Of a DNA stretch of 64,000 nucleotides, positions 24,835 to 33,005 are shown one piece after another (position 1 is the first letter of the stretch; each line of letters begins with the position of its first letter). The notes below the pieces were generated by a model that had not been told where the DNA came from, did no database searches, and saw only the letters and a list, made by a program, of their open reading frames with translations. Source of the DNA: IDS-8 sp036381215 (GTDB lineage: Bacteria; Pseudomonadota; Gammaproteobacteria; Steroidobacterales; Woeseiaceae); assembly GCA_036381215.1 (NCBI GenBank), contig DASVDF010000079.1, positions 1-64,000 on the forward strand. The letters are read 5' to 3'. Both the position numbers and the translations under genes were made by a program.

Positions 24835-26118
24835 ATGCCCGCTGCGCCGAAGCCGGTCCGTATCCCGGGCAGGCGCTATGTGCTCGGCGTGCTCACGGTC
24901 GTGTACACGTTCAACTTCGTGGACCGGCAGATCCTCGCGATCCTCCTGCCGGCCATCAAAACGGACTTCGGCCTCAGCGACACGGTGCTCGGATTTCTTG
25001 CGGGGACCGCGTTCGCGCTGTTCTACGCTGCGCTCGGCGTGCCGATTGCGCTGCTCGCCGACCGCTGGAACCGGCGCAACCTGATCGCTCTCGCGCTGGC
25101 CATCTGGAGCGGCATGACGGCGCTTTCGGGAATGGCCGCGAACGTCACACAGCTCGCGCTCGCGCGCATCGGCGTCGGTATCGGCGAGGCCGGCTGCAGC
25201 CCGCCGGCGCACTCGATGATCGCGGACCTGTACGGACCGCAGGAACGCGCGACCGCGATGGGCATCTTCACCCTCGGCATCTCGGCCGGAATCATGCTCG
25301 CGTACCTGTCGGGTGGCTGGGTCGCGGAGCACGTCGGCTGGCGTCAGGCATTCTTTCTCGTCGGCGTGCCGGGGCTCGTGCTCGCGCTCCTGGTCCGGTT
25401 CACGATCGAAGAGCCGCGCCGCGGACTCGCGGAAGGCCGCGCCGAGGGGGAAGCCCGCACGGGAATCCTGCGCAGCCTGGAATTCCTGATGGAGAGGCGC
25501 TCATTCATTCACCTGGCGCTCGGCTCGGCCCTCGCGTCTTTCAACGGCTACGCGGCGATCAGCTTCTTTCCGCTGTTCCTGCAGCGCTCGTACGGCATGG
25601 ACCTGGCGGCGATCGGGCTGTGGCTGGGGCTGGTGCTCGGGATCGCCGGCGGCATCGGGTTCGCCGGCGGCGGCTGGTTCGCCGATCGCCTCGGGCGGCG
25701 CGGCGCCGCCCGTTCGCTCGCCGGCGTCGCGTGGTCCATGGCACTCGGTTGTCTTTTCCAGGTGTTCGTGTACCTGATGCCCGATGCTCGCCTGGCGCTG
25801 TTGCTGTTCGCGCTGCCGGTGATGCTTTCGCAGGTTTATCTGCCGGCCACGTTCGCGCAGGTGCAGGGGCTCGTGCCGCTGCGCATGCGCGCGGTCGCGT
25901 CGGCGCTCCTCCTGTTCATCATCAACATCATCGGGCTCGGGTTGGGCCCGCTGCTCGCCGGCAAGCTCAGCGATGTGCTCACGCCTTCCTTCGGCGTCGA
26001 GTCGATGCGCTACGGCCTGCTCATCGTCGCCGTCATCATCATGCCGTGGTCCGCCTGGCATTTCGTGCTGGCGGGGAGGCGAATCGGGCGGGACCTCGCA
26101 GTAGTGACTGCGCAGTAG
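24835..26118 (+). CDS. MFS transporter, spinster-like family
   Basis: A 427-residue permease with twelve hydrophobic segments. The first block TFNFVDRQILAILLPAIKTDF and the loop LADRWNRRNLIA between helices 2 and 3 are typical of bacterial spinster-like MFS proteins. GIGEAGCSPPAHSMIADLY is a further match. The substrate is not predictable; neighbours suggest an organic acid or amine. ATG at 24835 is chosen; an in-frame GTG at 24820 would add five residues and neither has a clear ribosome site. It is convergent with the glutamine-synthetase-like gene. Confidence 0.85.
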   Translation: MPAAPKPVRIPGRRYVLGVLTVVYTFNFVDRQILAILLPAIKTDFGLSDTVLGFLAGTAFALFYAALGVPIALLADRWNRRNLIALALAIWSGMTALSGMAANVTQLALARIGVGIGEAGCSPPAHSMIADLYGPQERATAMGIFTLGISAGIMLAYLSGGWVAEHVGWRQAFFLVGVPGLVLALLVRFTIEEPRRGLAEGRAEGEARTGILRSLEFLMERRSFIHLALGSALASFNGYAAISFFPLFLQRSYGMDLAAIGLWLGLVLGIAGGIGFAGGGWFADRLGRRGAARSLAGVAWSMALGCLFQVFVYLMPDARLALLLFALPVMLSQVYLPATFAQVQGLVPLRMRAVASALLLFIINIIGLGLGPLLAGKLSDVLTPSFGVESMRYGLLIVAVIIMPWSAWHFVLAGRRIGRDLAVVTAQ

Positions 26119-26193
26119 GCCGCGGCCACCTCGTCATTCGCCGCCGGCGTGCGACGGATCGCTGCCCGTGCTGCCCCGGCCGGGCAGCGCGAA

Positions 26194-27582
26194 TCACACG
26201 GCCCGCAGATACCAGTCGAAGTCCACGTTCGGGATCACGTTGTGGAAGCGCCGTGATTCGTCGCGCCGATTGAGAGCATAGGTGCGGCAGTACTCCTCGC
26301 CGAGATAGCGCGGCAGCACCTTGCTCTTGGCGAAGCGCTCGATCGCGGCGTCCCAGCGGTTAGGGATTCCGGGCTTCAGCTGGATGACGTCGTGCTCCTC
26401 GACCATGCGGCCCGGTTCGCAGTGCGCCTCGAGGCCATGGTGGATGCCCGCGAGTATCGCCGCCGTGACGAGATAGGGGTTCGCATCCGCGCCCGACGTG
26501 CGGTGCTCGATGCGGAGATTCGCGGCGTTCGATATCGGGATCCTGAGCGCGACGTTCCTGTGGTTCGCGCCCCAGTTGGGCTCCACGGGCGCGAACATGT
26601 CGGGCCGCAGCCGGCGGTAGGAGTTGGCGTTGGGCGCGAAGATGGCTGTCGCTTCGGCCATCGTTTTCGCGAGGCCGCCGACGGCATGCCGCAACCGGGC
26701 GCTGTAGGGTGGGGCGGCCGCGCCCTCCTTGCCGGCGGAGAACCAGTTGCGGCCCTCGGCGTCGACCAGGCTCACGTGGACGTGCAGGCCGGAGCCGGCC
26801 GTATCCTCGAAGGGCTTCGCCATGAAGCAGGCAACGAAGCCGTGGCGGCGCGCGATGGCCTTGACGACGCGCTTCATGAGCACGGCATGGTCGCACGCGA
26901 GCACCGGATCGGCGACGTGATGCAGGTTGATTTCGAACTGGCCGGGAGCGAACTCGGACGTCGTCGTGCCGATCGGAATGTTCTGCGCCGCGCAGGCGTC
27001 GTTCACGTCATTCAGGAAATTCTCGAGGTCCCAGAGGTCGTCCGGGTGGTAGACCTGCGGCCCCACCTGCGGCCGTCCGACTCCGGGGACGCGCGAAACC
27101 CTGGCGGTCGGCCGGTCGGCTCTGCCGTCGAGCAGGTAGAATTCGAGCTCCGCCGCCATCACGATGCCGAGTTTCATTTTCCGTAGCGGCTGCGCCGCGC
27201 GCTCGAGCACGTGACGCGGGTCGGCGAAAAAGGGTTCGCCGTCGCGCGTGTGCAAGCGGAACATGGCCTGGGCCGTGGGTCGCTTCGCCCACGGCACGGG
27301 CGCGAGGCTGCCGGGAACGATCGTGGCAAAAATGTCCGGGTCGCCGTCCTCGGCCGTGTAGCGGATGTCCGGCACGACCTCACCCAGCGTGTCGAGCAGC
27401 ACCGCGCCGCCCGGCAGGCAGAAGCCGTCCCGGAACACGGGGGCGAACTCGTCGCGGCGGATGCGCTTGCCGCGCAGCACGCCCGCGAGATCCGCGATGA
27501 GGAGCTCCATGACATCCGTTCCCGGGTGCCGCTTCGTAAAACTGCGTAATTCGGCCGTGCCATTGCCGCGGCGGGAGGTCAT
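26194..27582 (-). CDS. Glutamine-synthetase-family ligase (PuuA-like)
   Basis: A 462-residue member of the glutamine synthetase family. It probably joins glutamate to an amine (gamma-glutamylation) rather than making glutamine. The beta-grasp start (MELLIADLAGVLRGKRI) is followed by catalytic blocks MAAELEFYLLDG, EFAPGQFEINLHH, GSGLHVHVSLVD, FAPNANSYRRL and RIEHRTSGADANPYL. The ATG at 27582 is taken because TSRRGNGTAEL gives a normal leader; ATG at 27510 is the shorter option. It lies 11 bp after the enoyl-CoA hydratase gene on the same strand, so the pair likely acts together. A second, distinct family member is at 48980. Confidence 0.85.
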   Translation of the reverse strand: MTSRRGNGTAELRSFTKRHPGTDVMELLIADLAGVLRGKRIRRDEFAPVFRDGFCLPGGAVLLDTLGEVVPDIRYTAEDGDPDIFATIVPGSLAPVPWAKRPTAQAMFRLHTRDGEPFFADPRHVLERAAQPLRKMKLGIVMAAELEFYLLDGRADRPTARVSRVPGVGRPQVGPQVYHPDDLWDLENFLNDVNDACAAQNIPIGTTTSEFAPGQFEINLHHVADPVLACDHAVLMKRVVKAIARRHGFVACFMAKPFEDTAGSGLHVHVSLVDAEGRNWFSAGKEGAAAPPYSARLRHAVGGLAKTMAEATAIFAPNANSYRRLRPDMFAPVEPNWGANHRNVALRIPISNAANLRIEHRTSGADANPYLVTAAILAGIHHGLEAHCEPGRMVEEHDVIQLKPGIPNRWDAAIERFAKSKVLPRYLGEEYCRTYALNRRDESRRFHNVIPNVDFDWYLRAV

Positions 27583-27593
27583 GCGGAGCTTGC

Positions 27594-28394
27594 CTATTCG
27601 GAAATTCGTGACGCGCGCCAGGCGAGCGCGGCTTTCAGGCCGTCTTTTGCCATGACGCTGTTGAAAGCCTCGGATTCCGGCGTCGACGTCGTCTCGATGT
27701 GCACGTCGTATTCGAAGGCGGCTTCGAGGGCGCGCCGGAAGCCGCGGATTTCGAGGCTCCTGTGGATGGCTTCCTTGGTCAGGCGTACCGCGAGCGCATC
27801 GTTGGCGGCGATGCGGCGAGCCGTCGCGGTGGCGGCTGCCCGGAGGTCGCCGGCCGGAACGACCTCGTTGACCAGGCCGAGGCCCAGTGCCCTGCCGGCG
27901 TCGATGTTGCCCCCTGTCAGCAGCATTTCGTTCGCCGCCTTCAAGCCTACGATCCACGGCAACACCAGGCAAACGATGCCGCTGCCGTAGCCCACCTCGG
28001 GCACGCCGAACACGCAGTCGTCGGCGGCCACGGTCACGTCGCACAGCGCGCAGATCTCGAGCGAACTGCCGAGGCAATAACCGTGCACGGCGGCGATCAC
28101 GGGTTTCGGGCAATCCCAGAATCGCATGATGCCGCGGAAATCGCGGGCGAGCTCGCGGCTTATTTCTTCCGGGTCGCCGCTGTCGAAGGCCGGCGAGCCG
28201 AGGTCGAAACCCGCGGAGAAGGCGCGGCCGGCACCTTGCAGCACGATCGCGCGCACGTCGTCGTTGGCTTCCGCCGCGTCCAGCACGCACTCGAGCTCGT
28301 CGAGCATCGCGGCGTTGATCGCGTTCAGCTTCTCGGGCCGGTTCAGCGTGATGACGGCGAGCTGCGCCGAGAGCTCCAGAGTGACGAGAGACAT
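27594..28394 (-). CDS. Enoyl-CoA hydratase/isomerase family protein
   Basis: A 266-residue crotonase-fold protein. VITLNRPEKLNAINAAMLDEL opens it and GRAFSAGFDLGS forms the oxyanion-hole region. Both hydratase glutamates are in place (SLEICALCDV and GVPEVGYGSG), so true hydratase activity is likely. It starts at ATG 28394 and is followed closely by the glutamine-synthetase-like gene, an uncommon pairing. It could serve beta-oxidation of the island's acyl-CoA product together with the acyl-CoA dehydrogenase at 41965. Confidence 0.87.
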   Translation of the reverse strand: MSLVTLELSAQLAVITLNRPEKLNAINAAMLDELECVLDAAEANDDVRAIVLQGAGRAFSAGFDLGSPAFDSGDPEEISRELARDFRGIMRFWDCPKPVIAAVHGYCLGSSLEICALCDVTVAADDCVFGVPEVGYGSGIVCLVLPWIVGLKAANEMLLTGGNIDAGRALGLGLVNEVVPAGDLRAAATATARRIAANDALAVRLTKEAIHRSLEIRGFRRALEAAFEYDVHIETTSTPESEAFNSVMAKDGLKAALAWRASRISE

Positions 28395-28628
28395 CTCAAG
28401 TGACCATGAGTGCGTTCGGCACTGTGCCGATCTTTGTCAACACTTCGTTCATGCGTGAGATAGGTCGCGGCGCTGTCGGATCGCGGCGCTGCTCTTTCTG
28501 GATGTTTTGTCAGTCACCGGATCGATGCCAGATTATCACAGCGGCAATCGCGGCGGCAGCGGAGTCGTTCCACATGATGGTGCGCGGAATGCCGCGCGAG
28601 CGACATGCTGGGCTATGCTCCGGGGCCG

Positions 28629-30227
28629 ATGCCGCAGAAACACGATGCGATCGTCGTCGGTGCCGGGCACAACGGCCTGGTGACGGCGGGTTACCTCGCG
28701 CGGGCCGGGCTGCACGTGCTGGTGCTGGAGCGGCGCTCCGTGGTCGGCGGCTGTGCCGTGACGGAGGAGATCGATCCGGAACGGGCACCCGGTTGTCGCG
28801 TGTCGACCGCGTCGTACATCGCGAGCATGCTGCGCCCCGAAGTGATCCGCGATCTCGGGCTCGCGCGCCACGGGCTCAGGATGGTCGCGTGTGATCCCGG
28901 CGTCCAGACCGCCTTGCCCGACGGCAGCGTCATTGCGTGGTGGAACGACGTTAACCGCATGGCGGCGGAGCTCGAGGCGAAAGCTTCGGGCGACCGGCAG
29001 CGCTTCTTCGAAATCGAGGACGAGCTCAAGCGCCTCGCCGCGTGGCTGCAGCCGTTCTTCCTCGAGGCGCCGCCCGAGCTCGGCCGTCGCGGGCTGTCGC
29101 GGTTGCTGGAGCTCGTGCGCGTCGGGCGGCGTTTCCGGGGCATGCGGGGGAGCGACGCGGGCGCGCTGCTCAGGTTCCTGACCGGCTCGCTCGGCGAGCT
29201 CCTCGACCGCGAGTTCGCCTCGGAGGCCGTCAAGCGGCTGGTCCTGTCGAACAGCTTGTACGGGAAGCACGGCGGGCCGTACCAGCCGGGTACTGCGATG
29301 GGACTCCTGTTTCACCTGCTGAGCGGGGGGGAAGAGCAGACCCGGCAGGGGTTCGCGGGCCACGTCATCGGCGGCATGGGGGCGATCACCCAGGCCATGG
29401 CGGCGGCGTGCCGCGACGCAGGCGTCGAGATCCTGACGGATGCCGCGGTCGCGCGCATCGACGTCGCATCGGGACGCGCGCACGGCGTTACCCTGGCCGA
29501 CGGGCGTGCGTTCGCGGCGGACCTCGTCGTGTCGAACGCGGATCCGCGGCGTACGTTCCTCGAGCTCGTGCCTGAAGGGCTCGACGACGATTTCCGGCGC
29601 GCGGTTGCGCGCATCCGCATGGCGGGGCCGTGCGCGAAGGTGAATTACGTGCTCGCGGAGGAGCCCGTCGTACGCGGCATGCCGGCGACGCACGATCCGG
29701 TGCAACGCAGTCTCTTCACCCTCGCTCCGTCACTCCAGGAAGCCGAGGACAGCTACAACGCCGCGCGTCGCGGGGCGCTGCCCGACGTGCTCTGGGTCGA
29801 CTGCGTGGTGGCGTCGAACGTCGATCCCGGCCTCGCCACGGACGACCGGCACGTCATGACCTGCTTCGTCCAGTACGTCCCCTACCGCCTGGCACAGGGC
29901 GACTGGAACGCCCGCCGCGAAGAGCTCGGCGACCGCGTCACGCAAACCATCTCCCGTTACGCCCCGAACGTCCCCCGCGCCGTCATCGCCCGCAAGGTCC
30001 TGACGCCCCTCGACCTCGAGCAGACCTTCGGCATCACGGAAGGCAACATCTTCCACGGCGACCTCTCCCTCGACCAGCTCTTCCTCATGCGCCCGCTCCC
30101 CGGTTGGGCCCGTTACAGGACACCCATCGAACGCCTCTACCTCTGCGGCGCCGGGACGCACCCCGGCGGCGGCGTGACCGGCGCACCCGGCTACAACGCG
30201 GCCCGCCAGATCCTTGCGGAGCGCTGA
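28629..30227 (+). CDS. Phytoene-desaturase-like (PYROXD2-type) FAD oxidoreductase, copy 1
   Basis: A 532-residue flavoprotein. The dinucleotide site is DAIVVGAGHNGLVTAGYLARAG at residues 6-27 with the acidic strand end LVLERR. The C-terminal FAD motif is LYLCGAGTHPGGGVTGAPGYNAA. The central GGMGAITQAMAAACRDAGVEI is typical of carotenoid-desaturase relatives. It desaturates or oxidises C-C or C-N bonds; the substrate is unknown. It is related to the two consecutive genes at 36434 and 37971 but is transcribed the other way. ATG at 28629 is chosen; ATG at 28605 would add eight residues. Confidence 0.85.
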   Translation: MPQKHDAIVVGAGHNGLVTAGYLARAGLHVLVLERRSVVGGCAVTEEIDPERAPGCRVSTASYIASMLRPEVIRDLGLARHGLRMVACDPGVQTALPDGSVIAWWNDVNRMAAELEAKASGDRQRFFEIEDELKRLAAWLQPFFLEAPPELGRRGLSRLLELVRVGRRFRGMRGSDAGALLRFLTGSLGELLDREFASEAVKRLVLSNSLYGKHGGPYQPGTAMGLLFHLLSGGEEQTRQGFAGHVIGGMGAITQAMAAACRDAGVEILTDAAVARIDVASGRAHGVTLADGRAFAADLVVSNADPRRTFLELVPEGLDDDFRRAVARIRMAGPCAKVNYVLAEEPVVRGMPATHDPVQRSLFTLAPSLQEAEDSYNAARRGALPDVLWVDCVVASNVDPGLATDDRHVMTCFVQYVPYRLAQGDWNARREELGDRVTQTISRYAPNVPRAVIARKVLTPLDLEQTFGITEGNIFHGDLSLDQLFLMRPLPGWARYRTPIERLYLCGAGTHPGGGVTGAPGYNAARQILAER

Positions 30228-30238
30228 TCCGGGCCCGG

Positions 30239-30610
30239 TCGGGTCGTTACGGGACACCCACCGAATGCCGCAGACTCATTTCGGGGCACCCACCGAAAAC
30301 GGGTCGTTACGGGAGGTCGTTACGGGACACCCATCGAAGGTCGTTACGGGACACCCACCGAATGCCGCAGACTCATTTCGGGGCACCCACCGAATGCTGC
30401 GGGCTCATTTCGGGACATCCAGAGAATTCCGCGGACTCGGCAGCCGGGGTCGCCTGGGGCGGCTAAACCGGGAGGCGGCAAAACCGGGGCTACACCGGGA
30501 GGCGGCTAAACCGGGGCTAAACCGGGACGCCCACCGCTCCCGATCCGGCGGCTCGCGCCGAGGGCTTATGCCCGGCCGGCATGAAGCGCCGAATTGATGG
30601 GTGTCCCCGT
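30239..30610. repeat. Array of GGGACACCCA repeats
   Basis: The gap between the flavoprotein and the IclR gene is filled by imperfect units of ACGGGACACCCACCGAA. A 56-bp stretch is duplicated exactly (30242-30297 and 30339-30394). GC-rich ACCGGGGCTA-type units follow at about 30465-30525. The last unit, TTGATGGGTGTCCCCG (30594-30609), is identical over 16 bases to two copies at 53492 and 53519. No open frame here resembles a protein. Confidence 0.8.
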
Positions 30611-30640
30611 ATAGGCCATAATGTGGAATTGATAATCACA
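30594..30640 (+). promoter_or_regulatory. Predicted promoter and operator of the IclR-family gene
   Basis: TTGATG (30594-30599) and CATAAT (30617-30622) are separated by 17 bp, a good sigma-70 pair. TGTGGAATTGATAATCACA (30622-30640) overlaps the -10 and is an imperfect inverted repeat suited to autoregulation. The -35 lies inside the GGGTGTCC repeat unit. Confidence 0.5.
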
Positions 30641-30656
30641 ATATGGCGCAGGGTTG

Positions 30657-31412
30657 ATGCTGGACACGAGACCACCGCAGGGGGCGCAGGCGGCGCTGAG
30701 GGCGATACGGTTGCTGAAGCTGTTTACGGCGGAGCGGCCGGAGATGTCGCTCGCGGAGCTGTCACGCGGCTCGGGGCTGAACAAGACGACGACGCACCGG
30801 CTGCTGCGGGCGTTGCAGAGCGAGAACCTGATCGAGCGCAACCCGGCGACCAGCGCTTACAGCCTGGGGCCGGGGCTGATGGCGCTCGGCGTGCAGGCGC
30901 TGTCGAGCAGTGACCTCCGGCGACGGGTGCGCCCGATTCTCAAGGCGCTGGCGCGCTCGAGCGGCGAGACGGCAACCCTCGAGGTGCCGGTCGGCGACTG
31001 CATGCTGATCCTGGACGAGGTCGCGGGCAGCTACGTGCTGGGCTCGGCGGGCAACGTCGGCACCCGCTGGCCATTGCACGCGACCTCTACCGGCAAGGCC
31101 CTGCTCGCGTTCGACGAGAGCGGGCTCGAGCGCCTCGAGTCGCCACTCAAGGCGCTGACGGCGAAGACGCTGGTGGACCGGGAAGCCTTCCAGCCGCAGC
31201 TGATCGAGATCAGAAAGCGCGGCTACGCGGTTTCCGTGGACGAGCTGGAGGAGGGCTACGCCGCCGTCGCGACGGTCATCCGCGGCGCACTGGGCGACGT
31301 GCAGGGCACGATTTCGATCGGCGGCCCGACCCAGCGGCTGAACGCGGCCCGACGCGCCGAGCTCGGTGCCGCGCTCTGCGAGGCGGCGCAGCACCTGAGC
31401 CCGGAGCTCTGA
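30657..31412 (+). CDS. IclR-family transcriptional regulator
   Basis: A 251-residue regulator. The winged helix (residues ~15-70) contains MSLAELSRGSGLNKTTTHRLLRAL. The effector domain contains RWPLHATSTGKALLAF and GYAVSVDELEEGYAAVA, both standard in IclR proteins. Ligands in this family are usually small organic or aromatic acids. It is convergent with the aldehyde dehydrogenase that ends the five-gene operon and is the likely local regulator. ATG at 30657 directly follows an in-frame TTG. Confidence 0.92.
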   Translation: MLDTRPPQGAQAALRAIRLLKLFTAERPEMSLAELSRGSGLNKTTTHRLLRALQSENLIERNPATSAYSLGPGLMALGVQALSSSDLRRRVRPILKALARSSGETATLEVPVGDCMLILDEVAGSYVLGSAGNVGTRWPLHATSTGKALLAFDESGLERLESPLKALTAKTLVDREAFQPQLIEIRKRGYAVSVDELEEGYAAVATVIRGALGDVQGTISIGGPTQRLNAARRAELGAALCEAAQHLSPEL

Positions 31413-31484
31413 GGCGACCGAAGCACAGCCGCGCCCTCGCGCCGCGTGCCCTGGTGCCTCGCGGGGCGCTGGAAAAACAGGCTG

Positions 31485-33005
31485 CTACGAGAGGCGGATC
31501 CAGGCCGACTTCGTCTGTGTATAGCTCCGCAGGCTGTCCAGGCACTTGTCGCGCGCATTCCCGGACTGCTTGTAGCCGCCGAAAGGCTGCGTCATGTCGC
31601 CTTCGTCGAAGCAGTTCACCCACACGACACCCGCCTCGACCTCGCGAATCAGGCGATGCGCGCGGTTCAGGTCGCGTGTCCAGATGCCGGCGGCGAGCCC
31701 GTAGATCGTGTCGTTCGCGATCCGGATCGCCTCGTCGATGCCTTCGAAGGGGATCACCGCAGCCACCGGCCCGAAAATCTCCTCTTGCGCGATGCGCATG
31801 GAATTCTTCACGTCGGCGAAGAGAGCCGGCGTGACATAGGCGCCGTGCGCGAGCCCTGCCGGCACGTCGCCGCCGAACACGAGCTTCGCCCCTTCCTTGC
31901 GACCGGCCTCGATGTACCCCAGCACGCGCTGCTGCGCTTCGCGCGTGACGAGCGGCCCCAGGTTGGTCGCAGGGTCGAGCGGATCGCCCGGCACGTACGC
32001 GTCCTTGCCGGAAGCCGTAAAGCGCTCCACGAACTCCTCGTAGATCGGCTGCTCGACGAGCAGCCGCGACCCCGCATTGCACACCTCGCCCATGTTCGCG
32101 AACACGCCGTTGTACGCCGCCGTGACGGCGCGCTCGAGATCCTCGACGTCACCCATGATGATCTGCGGCGTCTTGCCGCCGCACTCCAGGGCGACCTTCT
32201 TCATGTTGGACTGGCCGGCGTACTGGAGCATGAGCTTGCCGACCTCGGTCGAGCCGGTAAACGTGATCTTGTCGACGTCGGGGTGCAACGCGAGCGCCTT
32301 GCCTGCCACCTCGCCGATGCCGTTGATGACGTTGAACACCCCGGGCGGGCCACCTGCCTCGACGAACAGCTCCGCGAGGCGAAGGCACGACAGCGGCGCC
32401 TGTTCCGCCGGCTTCAGGACGACGCAGTTGCCCGCGGCGACGGCCGGTGCGACCTTCCAGGTCGCCATCAACAGCGGGTAGTTCCACGGCGAGATCGCGC
32501 CGACGACGCCGAGCGGCTCGCGCAGCACGAAATGCATCACGTCCGCTTCGGTGTTCGTCACGCTGCCCTCGATCTTGTCGATGCATTCCGCCATGAAGCG
32601 GAACGTCTCGATGACGGAAGGCAGGTCGATCTGCAGCATGTCGTTGATGGGCTTGCCCATGTTCAGCGTATCGAGTACCGCCAGCTGTTCTGCGTGCTCG
32701 TCTATCAGGTCGCAGAACCGGTACAGGATCTCCATGCGCTCGCGCGGCTTCATGCGCGACCACACCCCGGAACGGAACGCGCGGCGGGCCGCCGCCACTG
32801 CCGCGTCCACGTCCTTCTCGTTGGCGGCGGCAACCGAGGCAATGACCTCGGACGTCGCGGGATTCACGCTTTCCAAGCGCCCGCCGTCGACCGCATCCAC
32901 GAACCGGCCGTCGATGAAGAACCGCGTTTCGGCGCGTTCGAGCTCGCGCGCCGCCACGCGCTGCCAGGTGGAATGAACGTGTTCGGATACTGCTTCGATG
33001 CTCAT
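31485..33005 (-). CDS. NAD(P)-dependent aldehyde dehydrogenase (betaine-aldehyde/PuuC type)
   Basis: A 506-residue enzyme oxidising an aldehyde to an acid. Key blocks are SPWNYPLLMATWKVAPAVAAGN, FTGSTEVGKLM, ALECGGKTPQIIM (catalytic Glu) and GEVCNAGSRLL (nucleophilic Cys). It ends normally (FGGYKQSGNARDKCLDSL). This is the subgroup containing betaine-aldehyde and gamma-glutamyl-aminobutyraldehyde dehydrogenases, so it might also act as PuuC for the polyamine genes. It is the last gene of a five-gene operon. Its ATG overlaps the upstream stop (ATGA) and is preceded by GGGAGGTC. Confidence 0.92.
   Translation of the reverse strand: MSIEAVSEHVHSTWQRVAARELERAETRFFIDGRFVDAVDGGRLESVNPATSEVIASVAAANEKDVDAAVAAARRAFRSGVWSRMKPRERMEILYRFCDLIDEHAEQLAVLDTLNMGKPINDMLQIDLPSVIETFRFMAECIDKIEGSVTNTEADVMHFVLREPLGVVGAISPWNYPLLMATWKVAPAVAAGNCVVLKPAEQAPLSCLRLAELFVEAGGPPGVFNVINGIGEVAGKALALHPDVDKITFTGSTEVGKLMLQYAGQSNMKKVALECGGKTPQIIMGDVEDLERAVTAAYNGVFANMGEVCNAGSRLLVEQPIYEEFVERFTASGKDAYVPGDPLDPATNLGPLVTREAQQRVLGYIEAGRKEGAKLVFGGDVPAGLAHGAYVTPALFADVKNSMRIAQEEIFGPVAAVIPFEGIDEAIRIANDTIYGLAAGIWTRDLNRAHRLIREVEAGVVWVNCFDEGDMTQPFGGYKQSGNARDKCLDSLRSYTQTKSAWIRLS

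Noticed and set aside
26170..26190. GCTGCCCCGGCCGGGCAGC hairpin between convergent genes as a terminator
   Set aside because: No T-tract follows on either strand, so the support is too weak.
30239..30610. Possible CRISPR array
   Set aside because: Units vary in length and sequence, spacers are not regular, and no cas gene is present. The same is true of 53129-53542.
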